Positions 1 through 10,610 of a stretch of DNA of 64,000 nt are shown one piece after another; position 1 is the first letter of the stretch, and each line of letters starts with the position of its first letter. The notes under the pieces were generated by a model. The model was not told the origin of the DNA. It made no database searches and worked only from the letters and a program-made list of their open reading frames with translations. The position numbers and the translations under genes are program-made. Source of the stretch: Litoditis marina (lineage: Eukaryota; Nematoda; Chromadorea; Rhabditida; Rhabditidae); contig OZ038437.1 of assembly GCA_964036275.1 (NCBI GenBank), positions 15,842,090-15,906,089 of the forward strand, read 5' to 3'.

Positions 1-22
1 TCTAATTCTGTTGTTTTATTAC

Positions 23-3000
23 CTCGTGAAGGTGTCTGAGATTTGTGATGAGTTCATTCCATTCGGCCAAGAGAGTAACCTCGTCTCCCTTGTACAACTT
101 CTCATTTGGAAACTGAAAAAAGATGCTACAGGGGGTAACAAAGGTGAACTTCTTCCCGAACCGACTTTTCCCGAACCAAAATGGAACCGATTCCTCCCGA
201 ACGAGCTGGTAAGTTTCAAAGCCAAACCAACTGATTGGGGAATAAATTTTCCGATGACAGAATCGAAATCGTACTTTGGTCTCGTAACACAGTGCAATTC
301 TCGTATGACGAATACACCGATATCGAACTACAAAAAATACCAAAAGCAACTACAAAACTTCAGACTGAAAACAAAGAATGTCAGTTTCATGCACTTCCAA
401 GAGCATTTTCGTTTGACTTGTCCCCCTACTTTAAAACTTGGACAGAAAATAAATTTATAACAATCCAAAACTTTAAAACTAGGACAGAAAATAAATTTAT
501 AACCATCTCAAACTTGCCTCTATTTTGTCGATTCCTTCCATATTCTTGTGAACATTCGTAATTCGACGTTCGATTTCCGTGAAACGACGGTCTGGAAAAG
601 TCAACTTTAACTTCTTTGCAGTCTATATGCGAGAGAAGAACTATCTGTATTCCATGTAAACGAAACTCCTTTTCAACGTAATTCAGCACAACAAAACCAT
701 ATACTTTCAGAATAACCGTACCGTCATATTTCACTGCTGTGTAGTCTAAGAAGAATGAGCAAACTACAGCAGAATTTGAAGAAGGACCATTATGTGGTCC
801 AATCGCCACCCTTCAGTCCTTTAAACTGCAATACATTTTTCAATCGCAATTTAAAGGACCGTTGACTTGGTCCACATAATCGTCCTACTTTAACTCAAAT
901 CCCAGAAAACAAACCTCGCCATCCAATCAAACGTGTGCGCGCTCGAATCGATAGTTTTGCAAATTCTTCCAGGGATATATCCTTTCGTTTACTCGCATTC
1001 GCCGACTGAAAACGAAAATAGAACTATTTCCATTTGTAACCGAGTTTTTTGGGTAACCTGACTGGTTTTCGGTAACCCCTTTTCCGGCTTCCTCACAGGT
1101 ACCCGGTTGGTAACCTAATACTAAAATCCGGTTACCGTACAAACTAACGGTGAAAAACACTATTTGCGTTAGAAAACAGGTGATCGATTCTCCCTTTCAG
1201 GTTATCATCAGCCGCCTACCTACCCATTTAACCAGAAAAATTTTACCAAAAACCGGCTAGGTTACTAAAAAACCCGGTTTACATATAGATATCACCCTCA
1301 ATTCAATTCATAAACAATCGATGACATTTTCCTATCAAATTGAAGGCCTCAATTCAACTATCATCGACTGCATAGATCCTACTGTATTACTAGTTTGCGC
1401 TGTTAAAAATAGAGGCAGCTTCAGCGTCGCAATGTAAAATAAAAATTTCTGTTTAATAATATTTATTCCTCCGAGTAATAGCACTTTACAATGATAATCA
1501 ATGTGAGATTTTCAGCATGAAAAACGACTACTGAGGGACAAAGACTAGGTGAAAATCTAGAAATTTCATCATTCTTACCAACCTCCTTTTCGAAAAAGTC
1601 CTTCATCTCGTTGATTTGTTCTTTGACCAGTTGAATTCGACTGTGTTTGACCCACGAAAGTCCGAGCAGCCGCTCGAATTTTTCAGCCATTTCTGCTTTT
1701 TCGCGCAACTAAAAAATACTCAAATTAGAGAAGATTAAAACTTTGTAGCAATCTAATATATCTGATTTTATAAACTTTCAAAACACCGAATGTTCAGGAG
1801 ATCAGTAATAGTGAGTTGTAGTTTGATCTCTTAATACAGCGGAGTTTACAACTAATTCTCGGAAAATAAACGAGTAAAAACCAGGGCACCAGGGAAAACT
1901 CATTCAAAAATAAAACTCATTACTGGAAATCTCATTGAGAGTTGAAACTCATTAACTTATTTTTAGTCAGGAATTCAAAAATGCCAAAAAATTTGAAAGT
2001 TGATTTTTGCTTTTCTCTACGTTCATGTACTTAATGAGATTTATTTTTGAATGAGATATACTTTAATGAGTTTTATTTCTGAATGAGTTTTTCTGGTTGC
2101 CAAAACCAGTTCTCCTCCAAAACTATTTGTTGCTTTCAAATGCAACCGAATTTGTCTTTTTGGTTATGTAAAGTGATTTTGATTGCATTTGAAAGCAACC
2201 AATGGTTTTGTACACATGCAACCGGGTGGCCGATTCTACAACTAACCGGGTTAAACGGTTACCTAACCCTTTTTGGTAACCTATTTTTGAGGTTACCTTG
2301 GTAGGTAACCTGAAAGTAACCTGAAACTAAAATCCGGTTACCGTTCAAACTAACGGTAAAAACCACATTTCGCGTTAGAAAAACAGGTAACCGGTTTTTC
2401 ATTTTAGTTTACCAACCGGTTACCTACTGAGGTAACCTGAAAAACAGGTTACCAAAAAAGGGTTAGGTTACCTAAAAACCCGGTGAGATATAGAATTCAC
2501 CCAACCGGGTTGCATTTTGGTTGCATACAACCCGGTTGCAGGGGTGAAAGATAATAATCCATGAAAAGTCTAGAATCCTTCAAACCACCGACCTCTTCAT
2601 TTTGCAGCCGCAATTGAAGCAACTCGTTTTGAATGGCCTCGTTTGGTCTGAGCTGGACGGTCTGCAATGCGAAATTTGGCCAATTATATGTCTAACCGGG
2701 TTTTTCGGTAACCTAACCGGTTTTTGGTAACCTTTTTTTTTAGGTTACCTGTCAGGTAACCGGTAGGTAAGCTAAAATTGAATAAAAACGCTTCCAATCC
2801 AAATAAGAAAAGAATCATGATAGTGCATCAAAAAACTTTCCCGATATTATAAAAAGTTTTCCATTATTTTTTGACTATTCGGACAATTTTACGGGAACAT
2901 GGAAGCAAACTAACCGTCTGACTAGCTAAACTATCGCTCTCTCTTTTCATTGTCTTTCTCCTTTCTCCTTTTTCACTCGGCTCCACTTTCTAAATAATTT

Positions 3001-6000
3001 TTTTATAGATTATAACAGCGGCAATTTGTAGCTCAGATTTATTCTAGTTGTTTGAATAATTGAAAAAAAAATACTCAAAAAATTTACTGTTCCTGCGCTA
3101 ATATCCCGCGCATTTGCCAATTTTTCAAAGAAAATCCAGAAATTGTGTCAAATTTATAAATTTTTGTCTCACCCGGGAATAGAACCTAGAAGCAAAATAT
3201 TCGTAACCAGAGGTTAACCACTTTGCTACGAGAGTCAAAAACCAGCAAACTGTGGAATCGAACACGTGCGTACGTACGTACACAGTGAAAATTGAGGTAT
3301 ACAGTAGCATCCCGCCTTTCCGTTGGCGACGATTATAAATGAAAGAGTCTCCTTATCGTCGAAGTTTCGGTTTTCCCCAAAAACAATAAATGAATGAATA
3401 AAACGTAGTACGTACCATTAAATTTGGGTAGATTCCACTCAGTCGTTCAGCGATATACTTCTTCACATCTTCTAAAAAAAATTTAAAAAATAAATCACAA
3501 GTTTGGAACCGTCGTTTATGCATATATCTATGGTTGTAGCTTAAAGAAAGGCGGGGTATACTGTATATCTGACTTTGTGCTGTGTAAGAACAAACAAAAT
3601 GCCGCAAAATGTCTAGTTGGTATGGTGGTTTTCGCAGCTTTTGGGCCCGCTTGGAGCGGACACTTTGTAAGTTCAGTTTTGTGTTTATGGGTTCGAAAAC
3701 ACGAATAGAAACTTACGTTCAGAGTGCCTCGAAATCTTCCTAGACACATGGTCAAAGATCACCGAATTCTCTGAAAACCGCTGATTAGAATAGAACAACA
3801 GCATTGAAATTTATTGAATCCAAGCTCACAAATCAATATTTTGAGTTAAAGAAGGACGATTACGTGCTCCAATCTCGGCGCGTCAGTCCTTTAAACTGCA
3901 ATACATTTTTCAATTGTAGTTTAAAGGACTGACGCGCCGAGATTGGAGCACGTAATCGTCCTACTTTAAACTACGGTCGCTGTAGAGCAATCAGGTACAT
4001 ACGGCATACGGGCATTCTGTTCCATACAAATTTGTAGTTTGATGCCGGCGTTTTTGACCACATAATTGTGCTTCAGAATCAAGCTACAACTCTTATGCTC
4101 TCAAACCCTAAAGGGGGTGCAGCATCCATTGGCATGTTCCCCCCCCCCCCTCACTTTTGCAACAAGAGCGGTCTGACCCCCTCTCTTTTGAAGAGCCCGG
4201 TTGGAACTGTCATAATGGTCTACTCCAGCGGTTGTCAGCTTGATAAACTACCAGCCCCAGTCAGGATTTAAACCAGCGCCAAACGTGTGAAAAACAAAAA
4301 AAAGAAACACAATAACACAGTGATTCTATAACGACAAGTAAACTACTAGTGAACTCCTACCACACCCCTATTCTACTACTAGAAAACTACTAGTTTTCTT
4401 GTAGTAATGTAGGCGTAGGGGAGGAGTTAAACTATAGTTCTACTCCTACCTAACTACTAGTGAGATGGTAGTCAGCTACTAGTTTATCTGTGGTAAAAGT
4501 CAATTTTGAAAAATAAAAAATAAAATTAAAAAAAATTATATTTTTCAGGATCATATATCTTCTATAAGTAGTTACGTTATCCTCTATTGCATTACTCTGC
4601 TGTTTCCCATGTTTTGCACCATTCGGGACTCGAACTCTCGAGCTCTCGCTTCTGAAGCGAGACACTTACCACTGCGCCACGCTGCTGATGTCTGAAGGCG
4701 CGCCACAATCGTATACGATTACAGGCGCGCTTCACTGTTCAGCGCTCACTATGGAATAACGTGAATGCGCCACGAGCCCTAACAAAAAACCTTATACTTA
4801 AGCCCGTTCTACAGTAGCACTAATTCGATAAAAATTTTCCCATATTATGAATAATCAGCACTTTCCTGCCTAGTTAGCGTACTACAGGTTTCTACTAGCC
4901 TACGACTAAGTTACTACTAGCCTACGAGTAAGTTACTACTAACTGTCTACGTGCTCATAATGCCTACAAAACACTGTGATTCAAATTCTGTGAAGATAAT
5001 GTATCGTAAAAAGACTAGTTTCAGACTGCCAAAATGCATTTTTTAATTTGACGTCCGTATTTACTACTAGTTTTCTACCAGGATACCCCTACTCTACCAC
5101 GAGAGTACTCCTCCTTTACTACTACTACTAGTTTACTACGAGTTTACCAGTAGTCCCAGATTTCCTATGAAAGAGGATCAGTCCCTCAATTATTACGGAT
5201 AAAAACATATATTCGGGTCCAGAATATAGTTTTCAGGCCAATTTTGCAAAATTCAGGCTAGTTTTCAAGCGATTTTCAACAATTTAGCATATTTTCGAGA
5301 TGATTCTTCTGTTTTTTTTTGCGTGAAAATTTAATATATTTCCATAATAATGAACTCACGGAATTCGGCGGTGCAAAACTGGGGAGAATGTGTGTATTCG
5401 ACCGTTTTTCTATGAGGATTGACACATTTTCCCTGCTCGAAAGAATGAGCCGAACATCCACAGAAAAACGAGAGCGACGGGGCTGGAAACAACCAAATTA
5501 TTAACAATAATAATAATAATAGTGTATATTCCTTCAAATCGATCCACAATTAGAATAATCTTTAAGAAACTGAATAGACATCCGGCTAAAACGGTACACC
5601 TCAGTTCGGTGCTTGTAGTTTGATCACTCTGTCTACTAAGGTAACCTGAAAAAGAGGTTACCAAAAGGGGTTGGGTTACCGAAAAACCCTGTTAAATGTA
5701 GAATTGACCAACAAACAATAACTCACCACCAGTGGGACAATCGTTGATCTCCTTTCCGCAAAAACAGCATATTTTGAAGAGCGAAATGAGAAGCCTTCGC
5801 TCAGCGTCTGTGAAATTCAACGGCATTAGTGACTGAAAATATACATAGGAAATGTGGGACTACTGGTAAACTCGTAGTAAACTAGTAGTAGTAGTGAAGG
5901 AGGAGTAATCTCGTAGTATAGTAGGGGTATCCTGGTAGAAAACTAGTAGTAAATACGGACGTCAAATTAAAAAATGCATTTTGGCAGTCTGAAACTAGTC

Positions 6001-9000
6001 TTTTTACGTCACATTATCTCCACAGAATTTAAATCACAGTGATTTGTAGGCATTATGAGCACGTAGACAGTTAGTAGTAACTTACTCGTAGGCTAGTAGT
6101 AACTTACTCGTAGGCTAGTAGAAACCTGTAGTACGCTAACTAGGCAGGAAAACGCTGAACATTCATAATATGGGAACATTTTTATCGAATTAGTGCTACT
6201 GTAGAACGGGCTTAAGTATAAGGTTTTTTGTTAGGGCTCGTGGCGCATTTACGTTATTTCATAGTGAGCGCTGAACAGTGAAGCGCGCCTGTAATCGTAT
6301 ACGATTGTGGCGCGCCCTCAGACATCAGCAACGTGGCGCAGTGGTAAGTGTCTCGCTTCAGAAGCGAGAGCTCGAGGGTTCGAGTCCCGCATGGTGCAAA
6401 ACATGGTAAACAGCAGAGTAATGCGATAGAGGATAACGTAACTACGTATAGGAGATATATGATCCTATAAAAAATATTTTTTTTATTTTATTTTTTATTT
6501 TTCAAAATTGACTTTTACCACCGATAAACTAGTAGCTGACTACCATCTCACTAGTAGTTAGGTAGGAGTAGAACTATAGTTTAACTCCTCCCCTACGCCT
6601 ACATTACTACAAGAAAACTAGTAGTTCTCTAGTAGTAGAATAGGAGTGTGGTAGGAGTTCACTAGTAGTTTACTTGTCGTTATAGAATCACTGTGTAGGT
6701 ATAAGGGCGACTATAATCGATTGTACTTTGCTCTGTACACAGAACAAAAACTTCAAACTACTACTGAAAACAGAGTGAGATAACACTACAAACACCGTAT
6801 TTTATTAGAGCGAGATGTGGTGAATACTGAAAATGGTCACTGGTCACCTCACAGATGACATAAAACTAAATTTCAGTTACCATACAAATTAACAACTAAC
6901 GGTAATAGTCGAGTTATCCCAAAGTTTTTTGAACAAATTTTTTATGAGCTTCCCTCAAGATTTTATCATAAAAATTAAATTATACATTTGACATTTTTTT
7001 TTGGTCACTTGCAGTTTAAGAATGTCAAGCTTTTCCGAGACTACAAAACTACACAAACTTTTGCAATCATACTGTAATCACGAACAAGTAAAATATTTTT
7101 TCAAGAAAATATGATGATTCTAAAACTAGTAAACTGAAGATATTATTCTGTTAGTAAACATTACATCTTGTGTTGAATAAATTCAGAAATATTTATGTAA
7201 AACTGGCGAACCAACAACAAAGAAAAACGAAACGTGACAACAAATTCTAACAAAAACAAAAAATTAACACATTTGTATTATGACGGTCGATCTCGAATTG
7301 GATGAGATCTGTTATGTTCCTGTATTACTCTCATATTATGTTAAATCAACTGGATTTGACGAAAAAAAGGCATTTTTCCGAAACTTTCGTGGAAACTCAA
7401 AATAAACGCGTTGCACCTATGTACAGGGAGGTCCGAACTGCTCCAGTGAACTGTTAACAACAAAAAATCTACTAAACAAAAACTTAACAAAACGAAAAAG
7501 TGAAGAAAACTATTATTATGAATATGTTATAACGTTACTTAGTATTTGGAAAGTAACAAAATAACAAAATGAAAAAGTAAAGAAAACTACTATTATGAAT
7601 ACGTTATAAGGTCACCGGTAGTATTAGGAAAGTAACAAAATAGAATGTATTAATGTAAAGCGACCAAAGCATGCATCTGTTATGAACGAGAGTCGAGAGT
7701 TAATAACATCAACTAATAAAATCAATAGTTATTATTTGTATGGAGACTTTCCTGATACGGGAATTTTGCAAGAAGTGAGGTAGATGACTTCATTGCAAAC
7801 GTGTGACCTAAAAAAAACTACATATTCATTGCAAAAATGAAACAAGGAGCTATGTTTGATACAACCTAATCATACCTAACTTAAATTTCAATTGTTGTAT
7901 TTGAAAAAATTGCCCTTTTCGAGGGATAGTTGGTGCTTGAAACTCATTCTTTTCACTGTGCTACGTTTTCTCATACCGAAACGATCTGACAGTGCCCTAT
8001 GCCGTTTTCAACTGGTGTAGTGGCTAACACCCTGATCTCCAGCCATTCAGGTAACGAGTTCGATTCCCTATCGGGACCATACGTGAAATAGTTTTGTATC
8101 GGGGCGAAAGAAGTGAGCATGTGTAATATTCAAAAACACGAAAAAACTGTAATCTTGCCTAGAATCTGCAAAACTATTTCCAAAAAGTGATAATCCCTCG
8201 AGAACATCAGTCAATATCAAAAAGGGGGTAGTTTACGTATGCCCGGGACACCCATTTTCAAGATTTTTGAAAAACAAACCAACGTTCTGCGGTTGACATT
8301 CTCGAATGTCATATCGGCTGGTCCCTGTCTCGATTGAGCGAAGAACACCGGCCCTATCTCGCCATTTTTCCCAATTCCACTGGTTGAAAGACGCAGATAG
8401 GGGCGCGAAACGGTCTGTAACGGGAACCAGGTTATAGTCCTTGCCATTCCCACTGAGACCTCGGCAACGTGCCAACAAAATTTCCAGGCGGCTTTTACCA
8501 TGTTATTGTTTTCCAAAACACGAAAGCTCTTTTCTGGGCGGCAGATAACCTTCGTTACAACACGTAGGTTAGACATTCTTCTCTTAAACCTGTTAATTCT
8601 ATGAAATACATTCATTCGATGTTTCATTGGCACGCTGCCAAAGTCTCAGTGGGAATGAAACAAACTATATACTTATATACAGGTTAGGTTATATCAGACT
8701 CATGAAACTCCCAGCCACTTTTGGTCTCAATGAGAGAGTGTGAAGGTCAGAGAGACGCAGAATGGTCGAACGACGCAGGAACGGGCGAGAAACGGTCTGT
8801 ACGAAGTGTATCATAGTTGCCACTTTGCCATCCTCTCAGAAAGAAAAAATTGCCGGATACCCACCGGTCACACCTAATTCTTGCTAAGCCCCGCCCCCTT
8901 CTTGCTAAGCCCCGCCCCCTGACTGGGGAGCAGAAATGACAGATTGGTAGGAACTTTTCTTTTGATGCATTCCGCCGCTTTTTCACGTAATTTTTTTCGA

Positions 9001-10245
9001 CGCAAACACTTCTCTTATGTCTAATCTGCTGCACATCCACGATATTTGTGTTCTCCGAAAAGGTAATCTTGAAGAAGGACGATAATGTTGACCAATCTCG
9101 TGTCAACGGTCCTTTAAACTGCAATTGAAAAATGTATTGCAGTTCAAAGGACTGGAGCGTTGCGATTGGACAACATAATCGTCCTTCTTTAACGCTGTTG
9201 ATAATCAGATTTCAGATCCCATCCTAAAGAACTAAATAAAAAGTATTTAACTCCGTGGAGAAAAGCCGAATGTTTGAACTCGAAATCAACTGGCAACTCA
9301 CATAGATGGGATTCGAGAAGTGGACCGCAGTTGGAAATGACTCTCGAATTCTCGGAATGAAACTCGAAATATCCTCAGCGACTGTCACAGAATCATCAGG
9401 ATCATCTGAAAAAACACACAGATCCATTCACAGATCACAGCTGATTCTGAGAGAAAACGGTTATAGTTTGAACTCGATACACGCCAAAATTTACCGAATT
9501 TCGACTGAAAATCAACGTGATAAAACTGCAAACTCAGCGAAATACAGCAACATACACCCACACCGTAAACTCTTGCTTTGTAAAAATCGAACCCTGCATA
9601 GTTCGGAACCTATTTACAACAGGGGTGACCAAAAAGTTGTCCGACCCCAACCCCGGTACGACCCCTCCCCCTTAAAAAATAGAAATTCACCAAAAAAAAT
9701 ACTAAATTAATCTTTAAAATTGCGTGAATTTCACGAAAATCGGCAAAAATCACCATTATTTCAAAAAAATTCTGCCCCCTCGGGGCCTTTACGACCCCCT
9801 CTCCTTAAAAATGTTGCACGCGTGCCAATTGTGGTCACCCCTGATTTACAATGATAAAAACTATTGATCGTAATCAACAATCCGAAATACAGTCCGGAAA
9901 TAGGGTCGACGGGGAGGAAAGAAGGAAGCCCAGTTACAACTAAACTGGAAATTATCAAATGATCCCTGCAAACTAGGATATTCTTCTCTGTGTGGCTGGG
10001 ACCAACTGAGAAGATGTTCAACTTTCGTGATTTGCCAAGTAGAATGAAGAAATTTGATATTATTAGCGACTGCTGACCACACAAAAGTTACAATTATGAT
10101 CTCTACAAGCCAGCTTTATTAATTTGGCTACTTCAACTAAACCAAACCAAAGTTAGATTACTATTTCGAAACAAACATAAACTCACTTTTCACGACAATT
10201 TCGGGATCTGCTGCCTGCTGTGCTTCCGTTTGATTTTCCTCAAAT
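23..10245 (-). CDS. RING-like / coiled-coil protein, 3' part cut by the window edge (paralogue A)
   Basis: I do not recognise this protein by name. Exons, in gene order on the minus strand: 10245-10187, 9405-9302, 5832-5727, 5482-5360, 3471-3416, 2989-2915, 2661-2593, 1708-1579, 591-518, 112-23. All phases agree and the frame stays open. The 591-518 exon needs a GC donor; the others use GT. The Cys/His core starts ICCFC in 5832-5727 and continues CGCSAHSF...C...TH...FC in 5482-5360, a RING-like or other zinc-binding arrangement. Exons from 3471 to 23 are rich in Glu, Lys, Leu and Arg and read as a coiled coil. Each exon from 5832 onward aligns with an exon of the plus-strand gene at 22999-36909, and the 5482-5360 and 112-23 exons have exactly the same lengths as their partners (123 and 90 bases). 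By that comparison about two 3' exons lie outside the window. The 5' end is unclear: the 10245 exon has no ATG and needs two incoming bases. The upstream zinc-finger exon ending at 11852 supplies them, so A may be expressed as a fusion or alternative isoform of that gene. Role: a ubiquitin/SUMO-type ligase scaffold is only an inference. Confidence 0.8.
436..510. repeat. Short tandem duplication (about 45-base unit, two copies)
   Basis: AAAACTTGGACAGAAAATAA and AAAACTAGGACAGAAAATAA, each followed by ATTTATAAC. Just downstream, in gene sense, of the GC donor at exon 591-518. Confidence 0.7.
777..893. repeat. GGACGATTATGTGG palindrome, copy 1
   Basis: Arms GAAGGACCATTATGTGGTCC and GGTCCACATAATCGTCC around a CAATACATTTTTCAATCGC loop. 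In an intron of paralogue A. Confidence 0.8.
1037..1290. mobile_element. GGTTACC-family MITE
   Basis: Central landmarks CCGGTTACCGTACAAACTAACGG and GGTTACTAAAAAACCCGG, diverged ends. In an intron of paralogue A. Confidence 0.7.
2083..2552. mobile_element. ATGCAACCGGGTTGCAT-family element, interrupted
   Basis: Halves at 2083-2227 and 2502-2552 join cleanly across the nested GGTTACC element once one copy of the 9-bp duplication is removed. Contains the family landmarks GGTTATGTAAAGTGATTTTG and AAGCAACCAATGGTTTTGT. Confidence 0.75.
2228..2501. mobile_element. Mutator-like MITE (GGTTACC family) with 9-bp target duplication
   Basis: Starts GGCCGATTCTACAACTAACC, ends ATATAGAATTCACC, and is full of AACCGGTTACC inverted motifs. 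The flanks are CAACCGGGT at 2219-2227 and again at 2502-2510, a perfect 9-bp duplication. The target is itself a copy of the ATGCAACCGGGTTGCAT family, so this is a nested insertion. Confidence 0.85.
2678..2775. mobile_element. GGTTACC-family fragment
   Basis: Starts GGCCAATTATATGTCTAACC and runs to GGTAACCGGTAGGTAAGC; the right half is missing. Lies just upstream (in gene sense) of the 2661-2593 exon. Confidence 0.65.
3150..3335 (-). repeat. tRNA-derived SINE-like element, family 1
   Basis: Minus strand: leader GTCGCCAACGGAAAGGCGGG, ACTGTATACC, a degraded tRNA-like body (AGCAAAGTGGTTAACC), and the family tail GACAAAAATTTATAAATTTG. Matches the plus-strand copies at 27100, 38024, 42090 and 62403. 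Confidence 0.7.
3846..3969. repeat. GGACGATTATGTGG palindrome, copy 2 (nearly perfect)
   Basis: Arms of about 55 bases pair almost without mismatch (TTAAAGAAGGACGATTACG / CGTAATCGTCCTACTTTAA), with CGGCGCGTCAGTCC inner motif. Confidence 0.88.
4315..5169 (+). repeat. Left arm of a large inverted repeat (855 bases)
   Basis: Near-identical reverse complement of 5844-6696. Rich in ACTACTAGT motifs, with a tRNA-like segment on the minus strand at 4616-4685 and a GGCGCGCC / ATCGTATACGAT palindrome. It lies in the intron of paralogue A between exons 5482-5360 and 3471-3416. Confidence 0.92.
4616..4685 (-). repeat. tRNA-derived segment in the left arm
   Basis: Minus strand has TGGCGCAGTGGTAAG (A-box like), a perfect CTCGC/GCGAG anticodon stem with TTCAGAA loop, and GAGTTCGAGTCCC (B-box). 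The acceptor stem does not pair, so it is not a functional tRNA. Confidence 0.6.
5636..5712. mobile_element. GGTTACC-family fragment
   Basis: Right part only: AAGGTAACCTGAAAAAGAGG to TGTAGAATTGACC, in the short intron between the two Cys/His exons of paralogue A. Confidence 0.6.
5844..6696 (-). repeat. Right arm of the large inverted repeat (853 bases)
   Basis: Mirror of 4315-5169. The arms enclose 674 bases that hold exactly two exons (5832-5727 and 5482-5360), which encode the Cys/His core. The arm ends 11 bases from the exon at 5832, inside the intron's polypyrimidine/acceptor region. Confidence 0.92.
6328..6397 (+). repeat. tRNA-derived segment in the right arm
   Basis: Same segment as at 4616-4685, on the plus strand, with a better B-box (GGGTTCGAGTCCC). 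The acceptor stem again fails to pair. Confidence 0.6.
6697..8011. other. Intron DNA without recognisable gene
   Basis: Inside the 3.5-kb intron of paralogue A between exons 9405-9302 and 5832-5727. AT-rich; apart from the tandem duplication at 7483-7651 I see no conserved motif. Confidence 0.5.
7483..7651. repeat. Tandem duplication, about 85-base unit
   Basis: AAGTAACAAAATAACAAAAT and GAAGAAAACTATTATTATGAA recur as GAAAACTACTATTATGAATAC with GTTATAA. Intron of paralogue A. Confidence 0.65.
8012..8140 (+). repeat. tRNA-derived SINE-like element, family 2
   Basis: TGGTGTAGTGGCTAACACC (A-box like), GAGTTCGATTCCCTATCGGG (B-box), then a tail CCATACGTGAAATAGTTTTG...AGTGAGCATG shared with 20130-20175. 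The anticodon loop is too long for a working tRNA. Confidence 0.6.
8449..8662. repeat. CATTCCCACTGAGAC palindromic element
   Basis: CCATTCCCACTGAGACCTCGG / TCAGTGGGAATGAAAC ends with inner GGCAACGTGCCAAC / TTGGCACGCTGCC. In the large intron of paralogue A. Confidence 0.7.
8877..8921. repeat. Two 22-base tandem units, CCCGCCCC-rich
   Basis: TTCTTGCTAAGCCCCGCCCC occurs twice in a row, unusually GC-rich for this intron. Confidence 0.75.
9071..9192. repeat. GGACGATTATGTGG palindrome, copy 3
   Basis: GAAGAAGGACGATAATG and CATAATCGTCCTTCTTTAA arms; intron of paralogue A. Confidence 0.8.
9620..9843. mobile_element. hAT-like MITE with 8-bp target duplication
   Basis: Starts CAGGGGTGACCA and ends TGGTCACCCCTG. 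ATTTACAA flanks it at 9612-9619 and 9844-9851. The interior has GTTGCACGCGTGC near the right end. In an intron of paralogue A. Confidence 0.88.
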
Positions 10246-10463
10246 CTGAAAAAATTGGATCTAAGAAAAGCTTTAAAACTAATATAATTTCGTAAAACAG
10301 TAACATACGTGTTACGTGTATATCAGAACAGTGAACAAAAAATAAAGCCAATACTATGTTCTCCTTTTAAAATCGTAAACTTAGTGCTATAAATAATCAA
10401 ATAATCAATTACAATACTCTAAAAATTGAGCGATACAGCCAGACCAGCCAATTCTTTCAACTT

Positions 10464-10469
10464 TTTATT
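10464..10469 (-). promoter_or_regulatory. Poly(A) signal AATAAA for the zinc-finger gene
   Basis: AATAAA on the minus strand, about 145 bases after the TAG of the terminal zinc-finger exon. A palindromic repeat (10471-10593) sits between stop and signal. It supports a real 3' end here, so reading on into paralogue A would be an alternative isoform. Confidence 0.5.
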
Positions 10470-10470
10470 G

Positions 10471-10593
10471 TTAAAGAAGGACGATTGCGTGGACCAATCG
10501 AACCGCTTCAGTACTTTAAACTGAAAAACATTTTTCAATTGCAGTTTAAAGGACCGATGCGTAGGGATTTGTCCACATAATCGTTCAACTGTA
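10471..10593. repeat. GGACGATTATGTGG palindrome, copy 4
   Basis: TTAAAGAAGGACGATTGCG left arm; eroded right arm. Lies between the zinc-finger stop codon and its poly(A) signal, so it would be in the 3' UTR as a hairpin. Confidence 0.8.
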
Positions 10594-10610
10594 AAGATAG
10601 GTTCTAAAAG

